8,197 nt of DNA from an uncultured Streptococcus sp. (GTDB lineage Bacteria; Bacillota; Bacilli; Lactobacillales; Streptococcaceae): assembly GCF_938036805.1 (NCBI RefSeq), contig NZ_CALHWC010000091.1, positions 1-8,197 on the forward strand. Direction: 5' to 3'. Below the pieces are notes generated by a model. The model searched no databases and had not been told where the DNA came from. It was given only the letters and a program-made list of their open reading frames with translations. Both the position numbers and the translations under genes were made by a program. This document shows positions 1 through 5,649 of the stretch, in pieces; position 1 is the stretch's first letter; every line of letters starts with the position of its first letter.

Positions 1-404
1 AAATCTTTCAGCTGGCTAGAGGAAAGCAAGCCAGACTGCTGCAGCCACTTGGCTAGCTGAGGCGCTACCTTGCCGATTGTTGCGCTCAACTGATTGACCG
101 CTGTGGTCAGAGTCGGCACGACGATGGAGACAATCCCCGTCATAATGAGAGCTAAAATCAGCACCTCCAAAACCAAGGCCAAACCGCGCTGCAACTTTTG
201 TGGGACTCGGCATTTATCCAAGAAGTCTTCCAGCTTTTTCATCGGGACATTAAAGATAAAGGCTAGGACTCCACCCAGTATAATAGGCGAAAAAACCGAA
301 GTCAGACTCTGCAGGCCAGACCAGATATTTCCAATGTAGAGAACCAGAGCCAGAGCAAGCGCCGCAAAGACGATGAGTTTATAGGATTCATTGATTTTTT
401 TCAT
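1..404 (-). CDS. AI-2E/PerM-family membrane transporter, N-terminal part (runs off the window)
   Basis: The first 134 codons of a membrane protein lie here; the gene continues past the left edge. The family (formerly UPF0118) has about 350-400 residues and seven or eight membrane helices. Members export small solutes such as the AI-2 signal or act as ion antiporters, so the substrate cannot be named. The visible part fits: a short basic start (MKKINESYK), hydrophobic segments at about residues 10-28 and 37-53, the family-like stretch FSPIILGGVLAFIFNVPMKK at 38-57 leading into an amphipathic region, and another long hydrophobic segment at about 73-97. The ATG at 402-404 is preceded by AAGGAAG at good distance, and a promoter lies at 436-464. 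It appears to be transcribed on its own from that promoter. The family call is from remembered resemblance, moderately sure. Confidence 0.8.
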   Translation of the reverse strand, partial: MKKINESYKLIVFAALALALVLYIGNIWSGLQSLTSVFSPIILGGVLAFIFNVPMKKLEDFLDKCRVPQKLQRGLALVLEVLILALIMTGIVSIVVPTLTTAVNQLSATIGKVAPQLAKWLQQSGLLSSSQLKD

Positions 405-435
405 AAGACTTCCTTTACAGTTTTGTCATTTCCTT

Positions 436-464
436 ATTTTATCATAATTTTCAAGGCCTTTCGA
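436..464 (-). promoter_or_regulatory. Promoter of the AI-2E-family transporter gene
   Basis: Read on the minus strand, an extended -10 TGATAAAAT (TAAAAT at 436-441) follows a TCGAAA -35 (459-464) with a 17-base spacer. Transcription would start near 429, giving a leader of about 25 bases that contains the AAGGAAG ribosome binding site of the gene starting at 404. Confidence 0.55.
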
Positions 465-511
465 GCAGGAGGAAACATGGGTCAGTCAACTTTGCCATCA
501 CTCTTAAATTT

Positions 512-853
512 TTAAAAATCTTGAAGATAGAGAACCCCAGCTCCTATGGATAGAAAGCCTGCAAATATAGCTAGAAAAGGAATAAAGCCCATGATAGAGG
601 CGCAGAATAGAAGCTCATGACTCGTCTTATTGACTCTTGGGTCGTTGCTATAGTGATACATTCCGACGATAGAAAGTCCCAAAAGCAGCCAGCTGGTCAA
701 TATAACCATATCACCCCAGCCAGGGTTTTCGATTAGTTTAGGAACCAAATAAATAATTTCCCAGTGCCATCTATTTAAAGAAGCGTAAATGATCAGAAGG
801 CCTCCTAAAATGCCAACAATTCCATTTATCCATAGCAATTTGTTTGATTTCAT
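512..853 (-). CDS. Small integral membrane protein of unknown function
   Basis: I do not recognise this protein. It has 113 residues from the preferred start, with hydrophobic segments at about 6-25, 48-65 and 82-108, suggesting three (possibly four) membrane helices. An aromatic, charged stretch (LNRWHWEIIYLVPKLIENPGWGD, split by the first loop) lies between helices 1 and 2, and a polar loop YSNDPRVNKTSHE between helices 2 and 3. It has no cysteine pair, lipobox or catalytic motif. Two in-frame ATG codons exist, at 857-859 and 851-853. The second is preferred because GTGAG then sits 6 bases upstream; with the first it abuts the start. The gene has its own good promoter (882-911), overlapping a dyad, and is divergent from pabB. 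No clear terminator follows. It could be a small stress or transporter-accessory protein, but nothing in the sequence decides this. Confidence 0.7.
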   Translation of the reverse strand: MKSNKLLWINGIVGILGGLLIIYASLNRWHWEIIYLVPKLIENPGWGDMVILTSWLLLGLSIVGMYHYSNDPRVNKTSHELLFCASIMGFIPFLAIFAGFLSIGAGVLYLQDF

Positions 854-881
854 AAGCATCTCACTCTTTCTTTTTTAAATT

Positions 882-911
882 AGTATACCGACACACTTAC
901 TAATCTGTCAA
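882..911 (-). promoter_or_regulatory. Promoter with overlapping dyad for the 512-853 membrane protein gene
   Basis: On the minus strand a perfect -35 TTGACA (906-911) is followed after 18 bases by -10 TATACT (882-887). The spacer and -10 form a 16-base purine/pyrimidine-symmetric dyad at 882-897 (minus strand AGTGTGTCGGTATACT), where a repressor would block RNA polymerase. A related sequence sits over the exporter promoter at 2973-2987. The promoter is seen directly; the operator role is inferred. Confidence 0.65.
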
Positions 912-949
912 CTATTATAAAATAAACAGTGTCTCATCTGATAAATCCG

Positions 950-978
950 TTTTCATTCAAATTATCTTATGATACAAT
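950..978 (+). promoter_or_regulatory. Extended -10 promoter of pabB, giving a leaderless transcript
   Basis: The extended -10 is TGATACAAT (TACAAT at 973-978), with TTTTCA (950-955) 17 bases upstream as a 4/6 match to the -35. A start 7-8 bases after the -10 falls on the pabB ATG itself at 985. No Shine-Dalgarno-like sequence exists between the -10 and the ATG. Confidence 0.6.
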
Positions 979-984
979 AAACTC

Positions 985-2706
985 ATGCACAAGAAAACAG
1001 TTATTGATTTTAAAGAACTGGGTCGGCGCTTGATTTTCAGCCAGCCCATCAAAGAGCTCAAAACACGCGAGTTGGCCGAAGTCAGAGCGATTCTGCAAGA
1101 GGTTGAGGACTGGCAGAAAAAGGGATTTTATGCAGTCGGCTATGTCAGCTACGAAGCTGCTCCCGCTTTTGAGGAAAAACTACAGGTCCACAAAGCCCCT
1201 CTTCTGGGCGAGTACCTGATTTACTTTACCATTCATGATAGGGCCGATGAAGCACCATTCCCTTTGGCTTACGACGAGGTAGAAATGCCGGCGCAATGGC
1301 AGAGCCTAACGACCGAGCAAGAGTATGAAAAGGCCATCAGAACCATTCACCATCATATCCGTCAAGGCGATACCTATCAGGTCAACTACACCCTGCAGCT
1401 AGGCGCAGAGCTTAATCTACAGGACAGCTGGGCTATTTACAATCGTCTGGTCGTCGAGCAAAATGCCGCCTACAATGCCTATGTAGAGCACGATAATCAG
1501 GCAATCTTATCCATCAGTCCTGAGCTCTTTTTCGAGGAGCATCGAGGTGAGCTGACAACACGGCCGATGAAAGGCACTACCAATCGCGGTCTGACAGTCA
1601 CTGCAGACTTGGAGCAGGCGGACTGGCTGCGCCAGGATCCTAAAAACCGAGCGGAAAATATGATGATCGTTGATCTGCTTCGCAACGACATGAACCGCAT
1701 TTCAGAGATTGGCAGCGAGCGAGTCGAGCAGCTGTGTCAGGTCGAGCAGTATTCCACTGTCTGGCAAATGACCTCCACCATCAAGAGCCAGCTGCGACCT
1801 GAGATTGGCTTAGGAGAAATTTTTGATGCGCTCTTTCCGTGTGGCTCTATCACAGGCGCTCCAAAGATTTCGACTATGGCTATCATCAAGGCGACAGAAA
1901 AAGCAGCTCGCGGTGTCTACTGCGGCACTGTTGGTATCTGCCTGCCAGACCAGAGGCGGATTTTCAATGTGGCCATCCGCACCATTCAGCTTGAGGCTGG
2001 CAAGGCGATTTACGGTGTCGGTGGCGGCATCACTTGGGATAGCACATGGGAAGCCGAGTACATCGAAACCCAGCAAAAATCTGCCGTCCTCTATCGGAAA
2101 AATCCCCAGTTTGACCTGATTACGACAGGGAAGATTGAGCAAGGCAGCCTGATCTTCCAAGACCAACATCTGAAGCGTTTACAGGAAGCCGCCCGTTACT
2201 TTGCTTATCCATTTGATGAGGGAAAACTGAAGGCAGAGTTGAACCAAAGTCTAGCAGAACTGGATCCAAGTACGGACTACCGCCTGCGGATCTCCATCGC
2301 CAAATCTGGAAAAGTCACCTGCCAGCTAGAAAAGCTACAAGCACTCCCAGAAACTTTCTGCAAGGCTATTCTCGTCCCACAAAATGCCAACTTACAGCAG
2401 CCTTTCACCTATTTCAAAACCAGCTATCGGCCACATTTAGACCTAGGCCAGCAGGAACAGATTTACCACAATGCCCAAGGTCAGTTGCTGGAAAGCTCCA
2501 TCGGTAACCTAGTCCTCCAGCTGGATGGTCACCTCTACACGCCACCAGTCGAGCTAGGCCTTTTAAATGGCATCTACCGCCAGCATCTCTTGGCAACAGG
2601 TCAGGCCACAGAAAAAATCCTCAGCCTAGACGACTTGAAATCAGCAGAAAGAATCTACGCCTGCAACGCACTGAGAGGCCTTTATGAATTGGAAATAGAT
2701 AATTGA
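985..2706 (+). CDS. pabB: Aminodeoxychorismate synthase component I fused to aminodeoxychorismate lyase (PabB-PabC)
   Basis: This 573-residue bifunctional enzyme acts in the cytosol in p-aminobenzoate synthesis for folate. The PabB part aminates chorismate to 4-amino-4-deoxychorismate; the PabC part removes pyruvate using PLP. The chorismate-binding domain spans about 105-368: PMKGT at 194-198, whose lysine marks aminodeoxychorismate synthase as opposed to the alanine of anthranilate synthase, then FPCGSITGAPK at 284-294 and YGVGGGITWDSTWEAEY from 343. From about 376 (FDLITT) a short class IV PLP domain follows; K478 in YFKTSYRP is the likely PLP lysine, with ESSIGNLVL at 503-511 as the conserved Glu/Asn region. 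The lyase part is about 200 residues against roughly 270 for free-standing PabC, usual for such fusions. The amidotransferase PabA is not in the window; TrpG might serve. There is no ribosome binding site, and the TGA stop lies inside a hairpin. Confidence 0.95.
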   Translation: MHKKTVIDFKELGRRLIFSQPIKELKTRELAEVRAILQEVEDWQKKGFYAVGYVSYEAAPAFEEKLQVHKAPLLGEYLIYFTIHDRADEAPFPLAYDEVEMPAQWQSLTTEQEYEKAIRTIHHHIRQGDTYQVNYTLQLGAELNLQDSWAIYNRLVVEQNAAYNAYVEHDNQAILSISPELFFEEHRGELTTRPMKGTTNRGLTVTADLEQADWLRQDPKNRAENMMIVDLLRNDMNRISEIGSERVEQLCQVEQYSTVWQMTSTIKSQLRPEIGLGEIFDALFPCGSITGAPKISTMAIIKATEKAARGVYCGTVGICLPDQRRIFNVAIRTIQLEAGKAIYGVGGGITWDSTWEAEYIETQQKSAVLYRKNPQFDLITTGKIEQGSLIFQDQHLKRLQEAARYFAYPFDEGKLKAELNQSLAELDPSTDYRLRISIAKSGKVTCQLEKLQALPETFCKAILVPQNANLQQPFTYFKTSYRPHLDLGQQEQIYHNAQGQLLESSIGNLVLQLDGHLYTPPVELGLLNGIYRQHLLATGQATEKILSLDDLKSAERIYACNALRGLYELEIDN

Positions 2707-2736
2707 GGCTGGGACAAAAGTCCTAGCCTCTCAATT
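2701..2736 (+). terminator. Hairpin overlapping the pabB stop codon, probable pabB terminator
   Basis: AATTGAGGCTGGGAC (2701-2715) pairs with GTCCTAGCCTCTCAATT (2720-2736) around an AAAA loop, with a two-base bulge and one G-T pair. The pabB stop TGA (2704-2706) is in the left arm. Only a weak T-rich stretch (TGTCTTTGG) follows, so termination may be partial or shared with the hairpin at 2828-2875. Confidence 0.5.
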
Positions 2737-2827
2737 GTCTTTGGATTGTCGAGCAAGACGCAATAGTTGAGTGGGCTCTACTAGGCTTATTTCATCAGCT
2801 TTTACAGCCCTACTCAACTGTGCGGAG

Positions 2828-2875
2828 GTGGGACGACGAAATCGAATTCTAACGAATTACCGATTTCTGTCCCAC
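2828..2875 (+). terminator. Long hairpin followed by a T-rich tract
   Basis: Three helices (GTGGGAC/GTCCCAC, GAAATCG/CGATTTC, AATTC/GAATT) stack with small bulges and a TAAC loop, followed by TCTCTTTTCTAT. It is the right end of the hairpin element and could stop readthrough from pabB before the exporter operon. Confidence 0.4.
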
Positions 2876-2917
2876 TCTCTTTTCTATAGGCCTCAGTCCG
2901 CTTAAACAAGAATTATA

Positions 2918-2953
2918 ATTTCTATTTCAAGATTTTAGAAATATTTTAGAAAT
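2918..2953. promoter_or_regulatory. Tandem 11-bp direct repeat, candidate response-regulator site
   Basis: ATTTTAGAAAT occurs twice end to end, at 2932-2942 and 2943-2953, one helical turn apart. An inverted partial copy (ATTTCTA, 2918-2924) pairs with TAGAAAT at 2936-2942. The repeats end just before the candidate -35 (2956-2961). Tandem repeats spaced by about one helical turn upstream of a promoter are typical of activating OmpR/PhoB-family sites. The regulator at 5650-6330 is the obvious candidate, by inference. Confidence 0.5.
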
Positions 2954-2955
2954 GC

Positions 2956-2987
2956 TTGATGAATACTTAATAAGTGTCCGATATACT
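2956..2987 (+). promoter_or_regulatory. Candidate promoter of the ABC exporter operon
   Basis: TATACT at 2982-2987 is a good -10. The best -35 is TTGATG at 2956-2961, but the spacer is 20 bases, longer than optimal, which suits an activator-dependent promoter. AGTGTCCGATATACT at 2973-2987 overlaps the -10 and resembles the dyad in the promoter at 882-911. Transcription would start near 2994, about 45 bases before the ATG at 3040. Confidence 0.45.
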
Positions 2988-3039
2988 GGATAGTGAGGAA
3001 AGGATTTCCAAGAATAAATCAAAAAGGAGAAGTAAAACC

Positions 3040-3969
3040 ATGGAAAATATTTTAGTTTTACAAGGGGTCAGCAAAAAGTTCGGCCAGCAGCAAGCTCTGA
3101 GCGATGTCAACCTGACCATCAAAAAAGGAGATATCTACGGTCTCATCGGTAAAAACGGGGCTGGTAAAACCACTCTGATCAAAATCATGACCCAGCTGAT
3201 GCATGCCAGCAACGGAACCGTGTCTCTCTTTGGTTCCAGCAATCAGGCCGAATGGACACAAGCCCTCAAGCGGGTCGGCTCGGTCATTGAAACGCCCGTT
3301 GCCCACAACCACTTGACCGCCTACGAAAATCTCAGCTACTACTGCAAACTGCGCCAGATTCCTAATGCCGATAAGGCCATCCGAGAAACACTCAACTATG
3401 TAGACCTAACGGACACTGGCAAAAAGAAATTTCGTGACTTCTCCCTCGGGATGAAGCAACGCTTGGGCATCGCTATCGCCCTCCTATCCAAGCCAGATCT
3501 GATGATTTTAGATGAGCCTATCAACGGACTAGATCCTGTCGGCATCAAGGAATTTCGTCAGCTTGTCCAAAAGCTCAATGAAGAGCTGGGCATGACCTTT
3601 GTTATCTCCAGTCATATCCTATCCGAGCTCTATCTAGTCGCTACGCGCTTTGGCATCATCGACCAAGGTCATATGATCAAGGAAATTTCCAAGGCTGAAT
3701 TTGAAGAGCAAAGCGAAGATTATATCGTCTTGAAAACGGATCATTTGGAGGAAGCCAGCCAGCTGCTCCAAGATCAATTAGGCTACCGCATCAAGGTGGT
3801 CAATGCTCTCAATGAAATCCATGTCTTTACCCATTCGCACAACATCAACAATATCGTAAAAGAGCTAGCCACAGCTGACTTAGTCATTCAAGAAATCTAC
3901 TATGCACGGCAAAATCTAGAAAATTTCTTTACAGATTTACTTGATCAAAACCAGGGAGGTCTATCATGA
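3040..3969 (+). CDS. ABC transporter ATP-binding protein, BcrA-type
   Basis: This 309-residue ATPase powers the permease encoded next. Walker A is GKNGAGKT at 37-44; the signature is SLGMKQ at 135-140, the BcrA-family form of LSGGQ; Walker B is LMILDE at 154-159 with NGLD after it; the switch histidine is H192 in SSHIL. The Q-loop position appears to be glutamate (E84 in SVIETP), common in this subfamily. About 90 residues follow the core, as in BcrA and lantibiotic-immunity ATPases. The ATG at 3040 is chosen because AAGGAG lies 10 bases upstream and homology begins there; the frame stays open back to a GTG at 2974, which lies within the promoter. The stop overlaps the permease start (ATGA), so the two are translationally coupled. 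Export of, or protection from, peptide antibiotics is the usual role of the family; the substrate here is unknown. Confidence 0.92.
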   Translation: MENILVLQGVSKKFGQQQALSDVNLTIKKGDIYGLIGKNGAGKTTLIKIMTQLMHASNGTVSLFGSSNQAEWTQALKRVGSVIETPVAHNHLTAYENLSYYCKLRQIPNADKAIRETLNYVDLTDTGKKKFRDFSLGMKQRLGIAIALLSKPDLMILDEPINGLDPVGIKEFRQLVQKLNEELGMTFVISSHILSELYLVATRFGIIDQGHMIKEISKAEFEEQSEDYIVLKTDHLEEASQLLQDQLGYRIKVVNALNEIHVFTHSHNINNIVKELATADLVIQEIYYARQNLENFFTDLLDQNQGGLS

Positions 3970-4730
3970 TTCAAACCATTCGCGCTGACTTTTACCGTCT
4001 CTTCCACTCCAAGGGCTTTTGGATCACTGAGCTCGTTTTACTAGCCAATATCCTGCTCGGCGTCCTCTATAAGGTTACCAGCAGATTTGGAACATCCATT
4101 GAGACGGATGGACAAAACGTCGCTCAGCAAGCACCAGTAAAAATGACGGGTATCAATGCTCTTGCCCATTTCTCTGGAAATTCTGACAATGTTATATTTT
4201 TCACTCTCATTGTCGTCTGCCTCTTATTAGGTGTGGACTTGTCCCGTAAGCTTTATAAAAACAGCCTTGCTCACGGTATTTCACGGACAGAGTTCTTCCT
4301 ATCTAAAACTTTGGTCTCCTTTGTTGTCGCCATCTTCCAATTCATCCTCTTGCTAGGCATCTCCTTCATCATCGCTAGCTCTATCAATGGAATTGGGACA
4401 GTTCCGACAGGCTTCTTTGGCCAATTTTTCATAACTATTCTCGTCCAGCTCATGATAACCATAGCTTGGATTGGCATCGTGTCTTTCGTCCTCTATCTCA
4501 GTCATTCTATTGCCGCGGTCTTTATTACCTATTTTGTCGGAAGCGCCCTGCTCGCCTTTCCAGTCTTACTCTATCCCCATATAGAGTTGTTCCGCTATTT
4601 AACCTTACGATTTGGAATAGAGTTGGCTGCGGATCCTGCAGTTGTTTTGCAAGCTAGCTTGGTAGCGATTGGCATAGCAGTCTTCTTCCTAGGCAACAGC
4701 CTCCTCATTTTCAAGAAAAAAGATCTCTAA
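3966..4730 (+). CDS. ABC-2-type exporter permease, six membrane segments
   Basis: This 254-residue membrane protein partners the ATPase before it. Hydrophobic segments lie at about 18-37, 75-91, 112-137, 152-178, 181-203 and 226-249, the six-helix pattern of ABC-2 permeases of the BcrB / lantibiotic-immunity EFG type. A polar stretch at 38-74 would be the first outside loop. The protein starts cytoplasmic (RADFYRLFHSKGFW), with a helix 2-3 loop carrying LSRKLYKNSLAHGISRTEF, a feature I associate with these permeases, and ends in KKKDL. It lacks the large extracellular domain of BceB-type permeases, which act as co-sensors. The ATG at 3966 overlaps the ATPase stop and has GGGAGG 6 bases upstream. 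Transcription ends at the shared terminator at 4735-4771. Only one permease gene is present, so a homodimer is likely. The substrate is unknown. Confidence 0.88.
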   Translation: MIQTIRADFYRLFHSKGFWITELVLLANILLGVLYKVTSRFGTSIETDGQNVAQQAPVKMTGINALAHFSGNSDNVIFFTLIVVCLLLGVDLSRKLYKNSLAHGISRTEFFLSKTLVSFVVAIFQFILLLGISFIIASSINGIGTVPTGFFGQFFITILVQLMITIAWIGIVSFVLYLSHSIAAVFITYFVGSALLAFPVLLYPHIELFRYLTLRFGIELAADPAVVLQASLVAIGIAVFFLGNSLLIFKKKDL

Positions 4731-4734
4731 AAGC

Positions 4735-4771
4735 AAAGAATCAGCTAATCTTCTGACTAGCTGATTCTTTT
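4735..4771. terminator. Bidirectional terminator between the exporter and two-component operons
   Basis: A perfect 13-bp stem, AAAGAATCAGCTA (4735-4747) with TAGCTGATTCTTT (4758-4770), encloses a 10-base loop. It is followed by Ts on the plus strand (TTTTTT to 4773), and on the minus strand by TTTGCTTTT. The kinase stop TAA (4772-4774) touches its base, so both convergent operons end here. Confidence 0.9.
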
Positions 4772-5647
4772 TTATAAGGCCACAATCAGTTCAAACCAAT
4801 CGTCCTCTGCTTGCATGCTCAAATCACCACCTAAGATTTCGACCAACTGCTGGGTGATATAAAGCCCCAGACCAGAGGATTCCTCACTGCTGGAGAGATT
4901 TTCAGAATAAAAACGATTGGTTAGTTTATCCAGATGCAAAATGGGCTTCTGAACCTTATTTTTGACCTGGAAAATGACCTTTTGCCCTTCATTTTTCAGA
5001 CTGATGCTGGCTGCTTCTCGGCCATGTTTGAGGACATTGCTGAGCATGTTCTGGACGATTCGATCAAAGATATCACTGTCCGTTTCCAGAAGCAGATTTT
5101 CAGACAAAGCCACCTCTAAATCAATCCCTGCTCGCTGAAAGGCATCATAGTAGGCAAAGAGTTGCTGAGTGACCAGCTGGGATAGATCTACTCGCTGCAA
5201 CTTCGGTCGAATGGCTCCTTCCATCAACCGACGGTATTCCATCAAAGCCTCCAAGCGTCTGGATACCATACTTAGATTATCTGCAATCTTTTGCAGTTGC
5301 TGATCCATCTGCTCCTTATCAGCGTCTTTGAGTAGCTGTTGGGTATAGCCACTAGCAATGGTCAGCGGTGTTCGGATATCGTGGGCAATATTGCTGATGG
5401 CCATGTCTAAGGTTTTCTTTTCCTGCTGGGTCACAAAGGACATCTTATCAATTTCCTGAAAAAGCTGCTCCACCTCGTCAGTCAGAGCCACCAGACTCGG
5501 AGATTGATCTCTCAAAGTCAAGCGAACCTGACTTCCTGTACGACGTTTGTCACGGATCTGGCTGGTCAGACTACGAATCGTCAGATGATAGCGAACCAGC
5601 ATGATTGACAAGAAGAGTATAAGCACAAAGGCTAAAATCAACCACAT
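4772..5647 (-). CDS. Sensor histidine kinase with one membrane helix
   Basis: This 291-residue kinase is the partner of the regulator encoded before it. One hydrophobic segment (residues 2-18) starts almost at the N-terminus, so there is essentially no extracellular sensor; a linker with heptad-like pattern (about 50-80) follows. The H-box NIAHDIRTPLT puts the phosphorylated histidine at H89, followed by a dimerisation helix pair to about 145. The ATP domain has an N-box around N200/N204, an F-box RFYSEN (245-250) and a G2 box SGLGLYI (258-264). The G1 region reads FQVKNKVQKP (226-235), where classic kinases have DxGxG. The ATG at 5645-5647 is chosen because AAGGAGG lies 7 bases upstream and it is 2 bases after the regulator stop; a TTG 12 codons earlier lies inside the regulator gene. 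It may sense within the membrane or via a partner such as the convergent exporter; this is inference. Confidence 0.92.
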   Translation of the reverse strand: MWLILAFVLILFLSIMLVRYHLTIRSLTSQIRDKRRTGSQVRLTLRDQSPSLVALTDEVEQLFQEIDKMSFVTQQEKKTLDMAISNIAHDIRTPLTIASGYTQQLLKDADKEQMDQQLQKIADNLSMVSRRLEALMEYRRLMEGAIRPKLQRVDLSQLVTQQLFAYYDAFQRAGIDLEVALSENLLLETDSDIFDRIVQNMLSNVLKHGREAASISLKNEGQKVIFQVKNKVQKPILHLDKLTNRFYSENLSSSEESSGLGLYITQQLVEILGGDLSMQAEDDWFELIVAL

Positions 5648-5649
5648 AG

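Larger units (their letters stand above)
2701..2884. repeat. Three-hairpin intergenic element, probably a dispersed streptococcal repeat
   Basis: This stretch has no coding frame of note and is made almost entirely of three stem-loops: 2701-2736; 2765-2777 with 2806-2819 (AGTTGAGTGGGCT against AGCCCTACTCAACT, one bulge); and 2828-2875 (GTGGGAC, GAAATCG and AATTC pairing with GAATT, CGATTTC and GTCCCAC). Its ends are imperfect inverted repeats: TGGGACAAAA at 2710-2719 and TTCTGTCCCA at 2865-2874. From memory, very similar sequences beginning GAGTGGGACAGAAATCG recur between genes in sanguinis-group streptococci and S. suis. Repetition cannot be shown from one copy. It could be a MITE-like or BOX/RUP-type element; no transposase is present. 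Confidence 0.6.

Noticed and set aside
16..339. Open frames at 16-213 (minus) and 94-339 (plus) within the AI-2E-family gene
   Set aside because: The transporter frame starting at 404 has a ribosome binding site, a promoter and membrane helices; these two lie in other frames of the same DNA and have no family-like features.
1497..2169. Open frames antisense to, or out of frame with, pabB (1497-1700 and 1810-2169 minus, 1823-2119 plus)
   Set aside because: They overlap conserved pabB motifs, lack ribosome binding sites and look like shadows of its codon pattern.
2701..2884. The hairpin array as a CRISPR or riboswitch
   Set aside because: The three stems differ in sequence, there are no regular spacers, and the element precedes the exporter promoter rather than sitting in its leader.
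2974..3039. In-frame GTG start that would add 22 residues to the ABC ATPase
   Set aside because: The extension contains the likely -10 and transcript start, has no ribosome binding site, and encodes a polar tail not seen in the family. The ATG at 3040 has AAGGAG at suitable distance.
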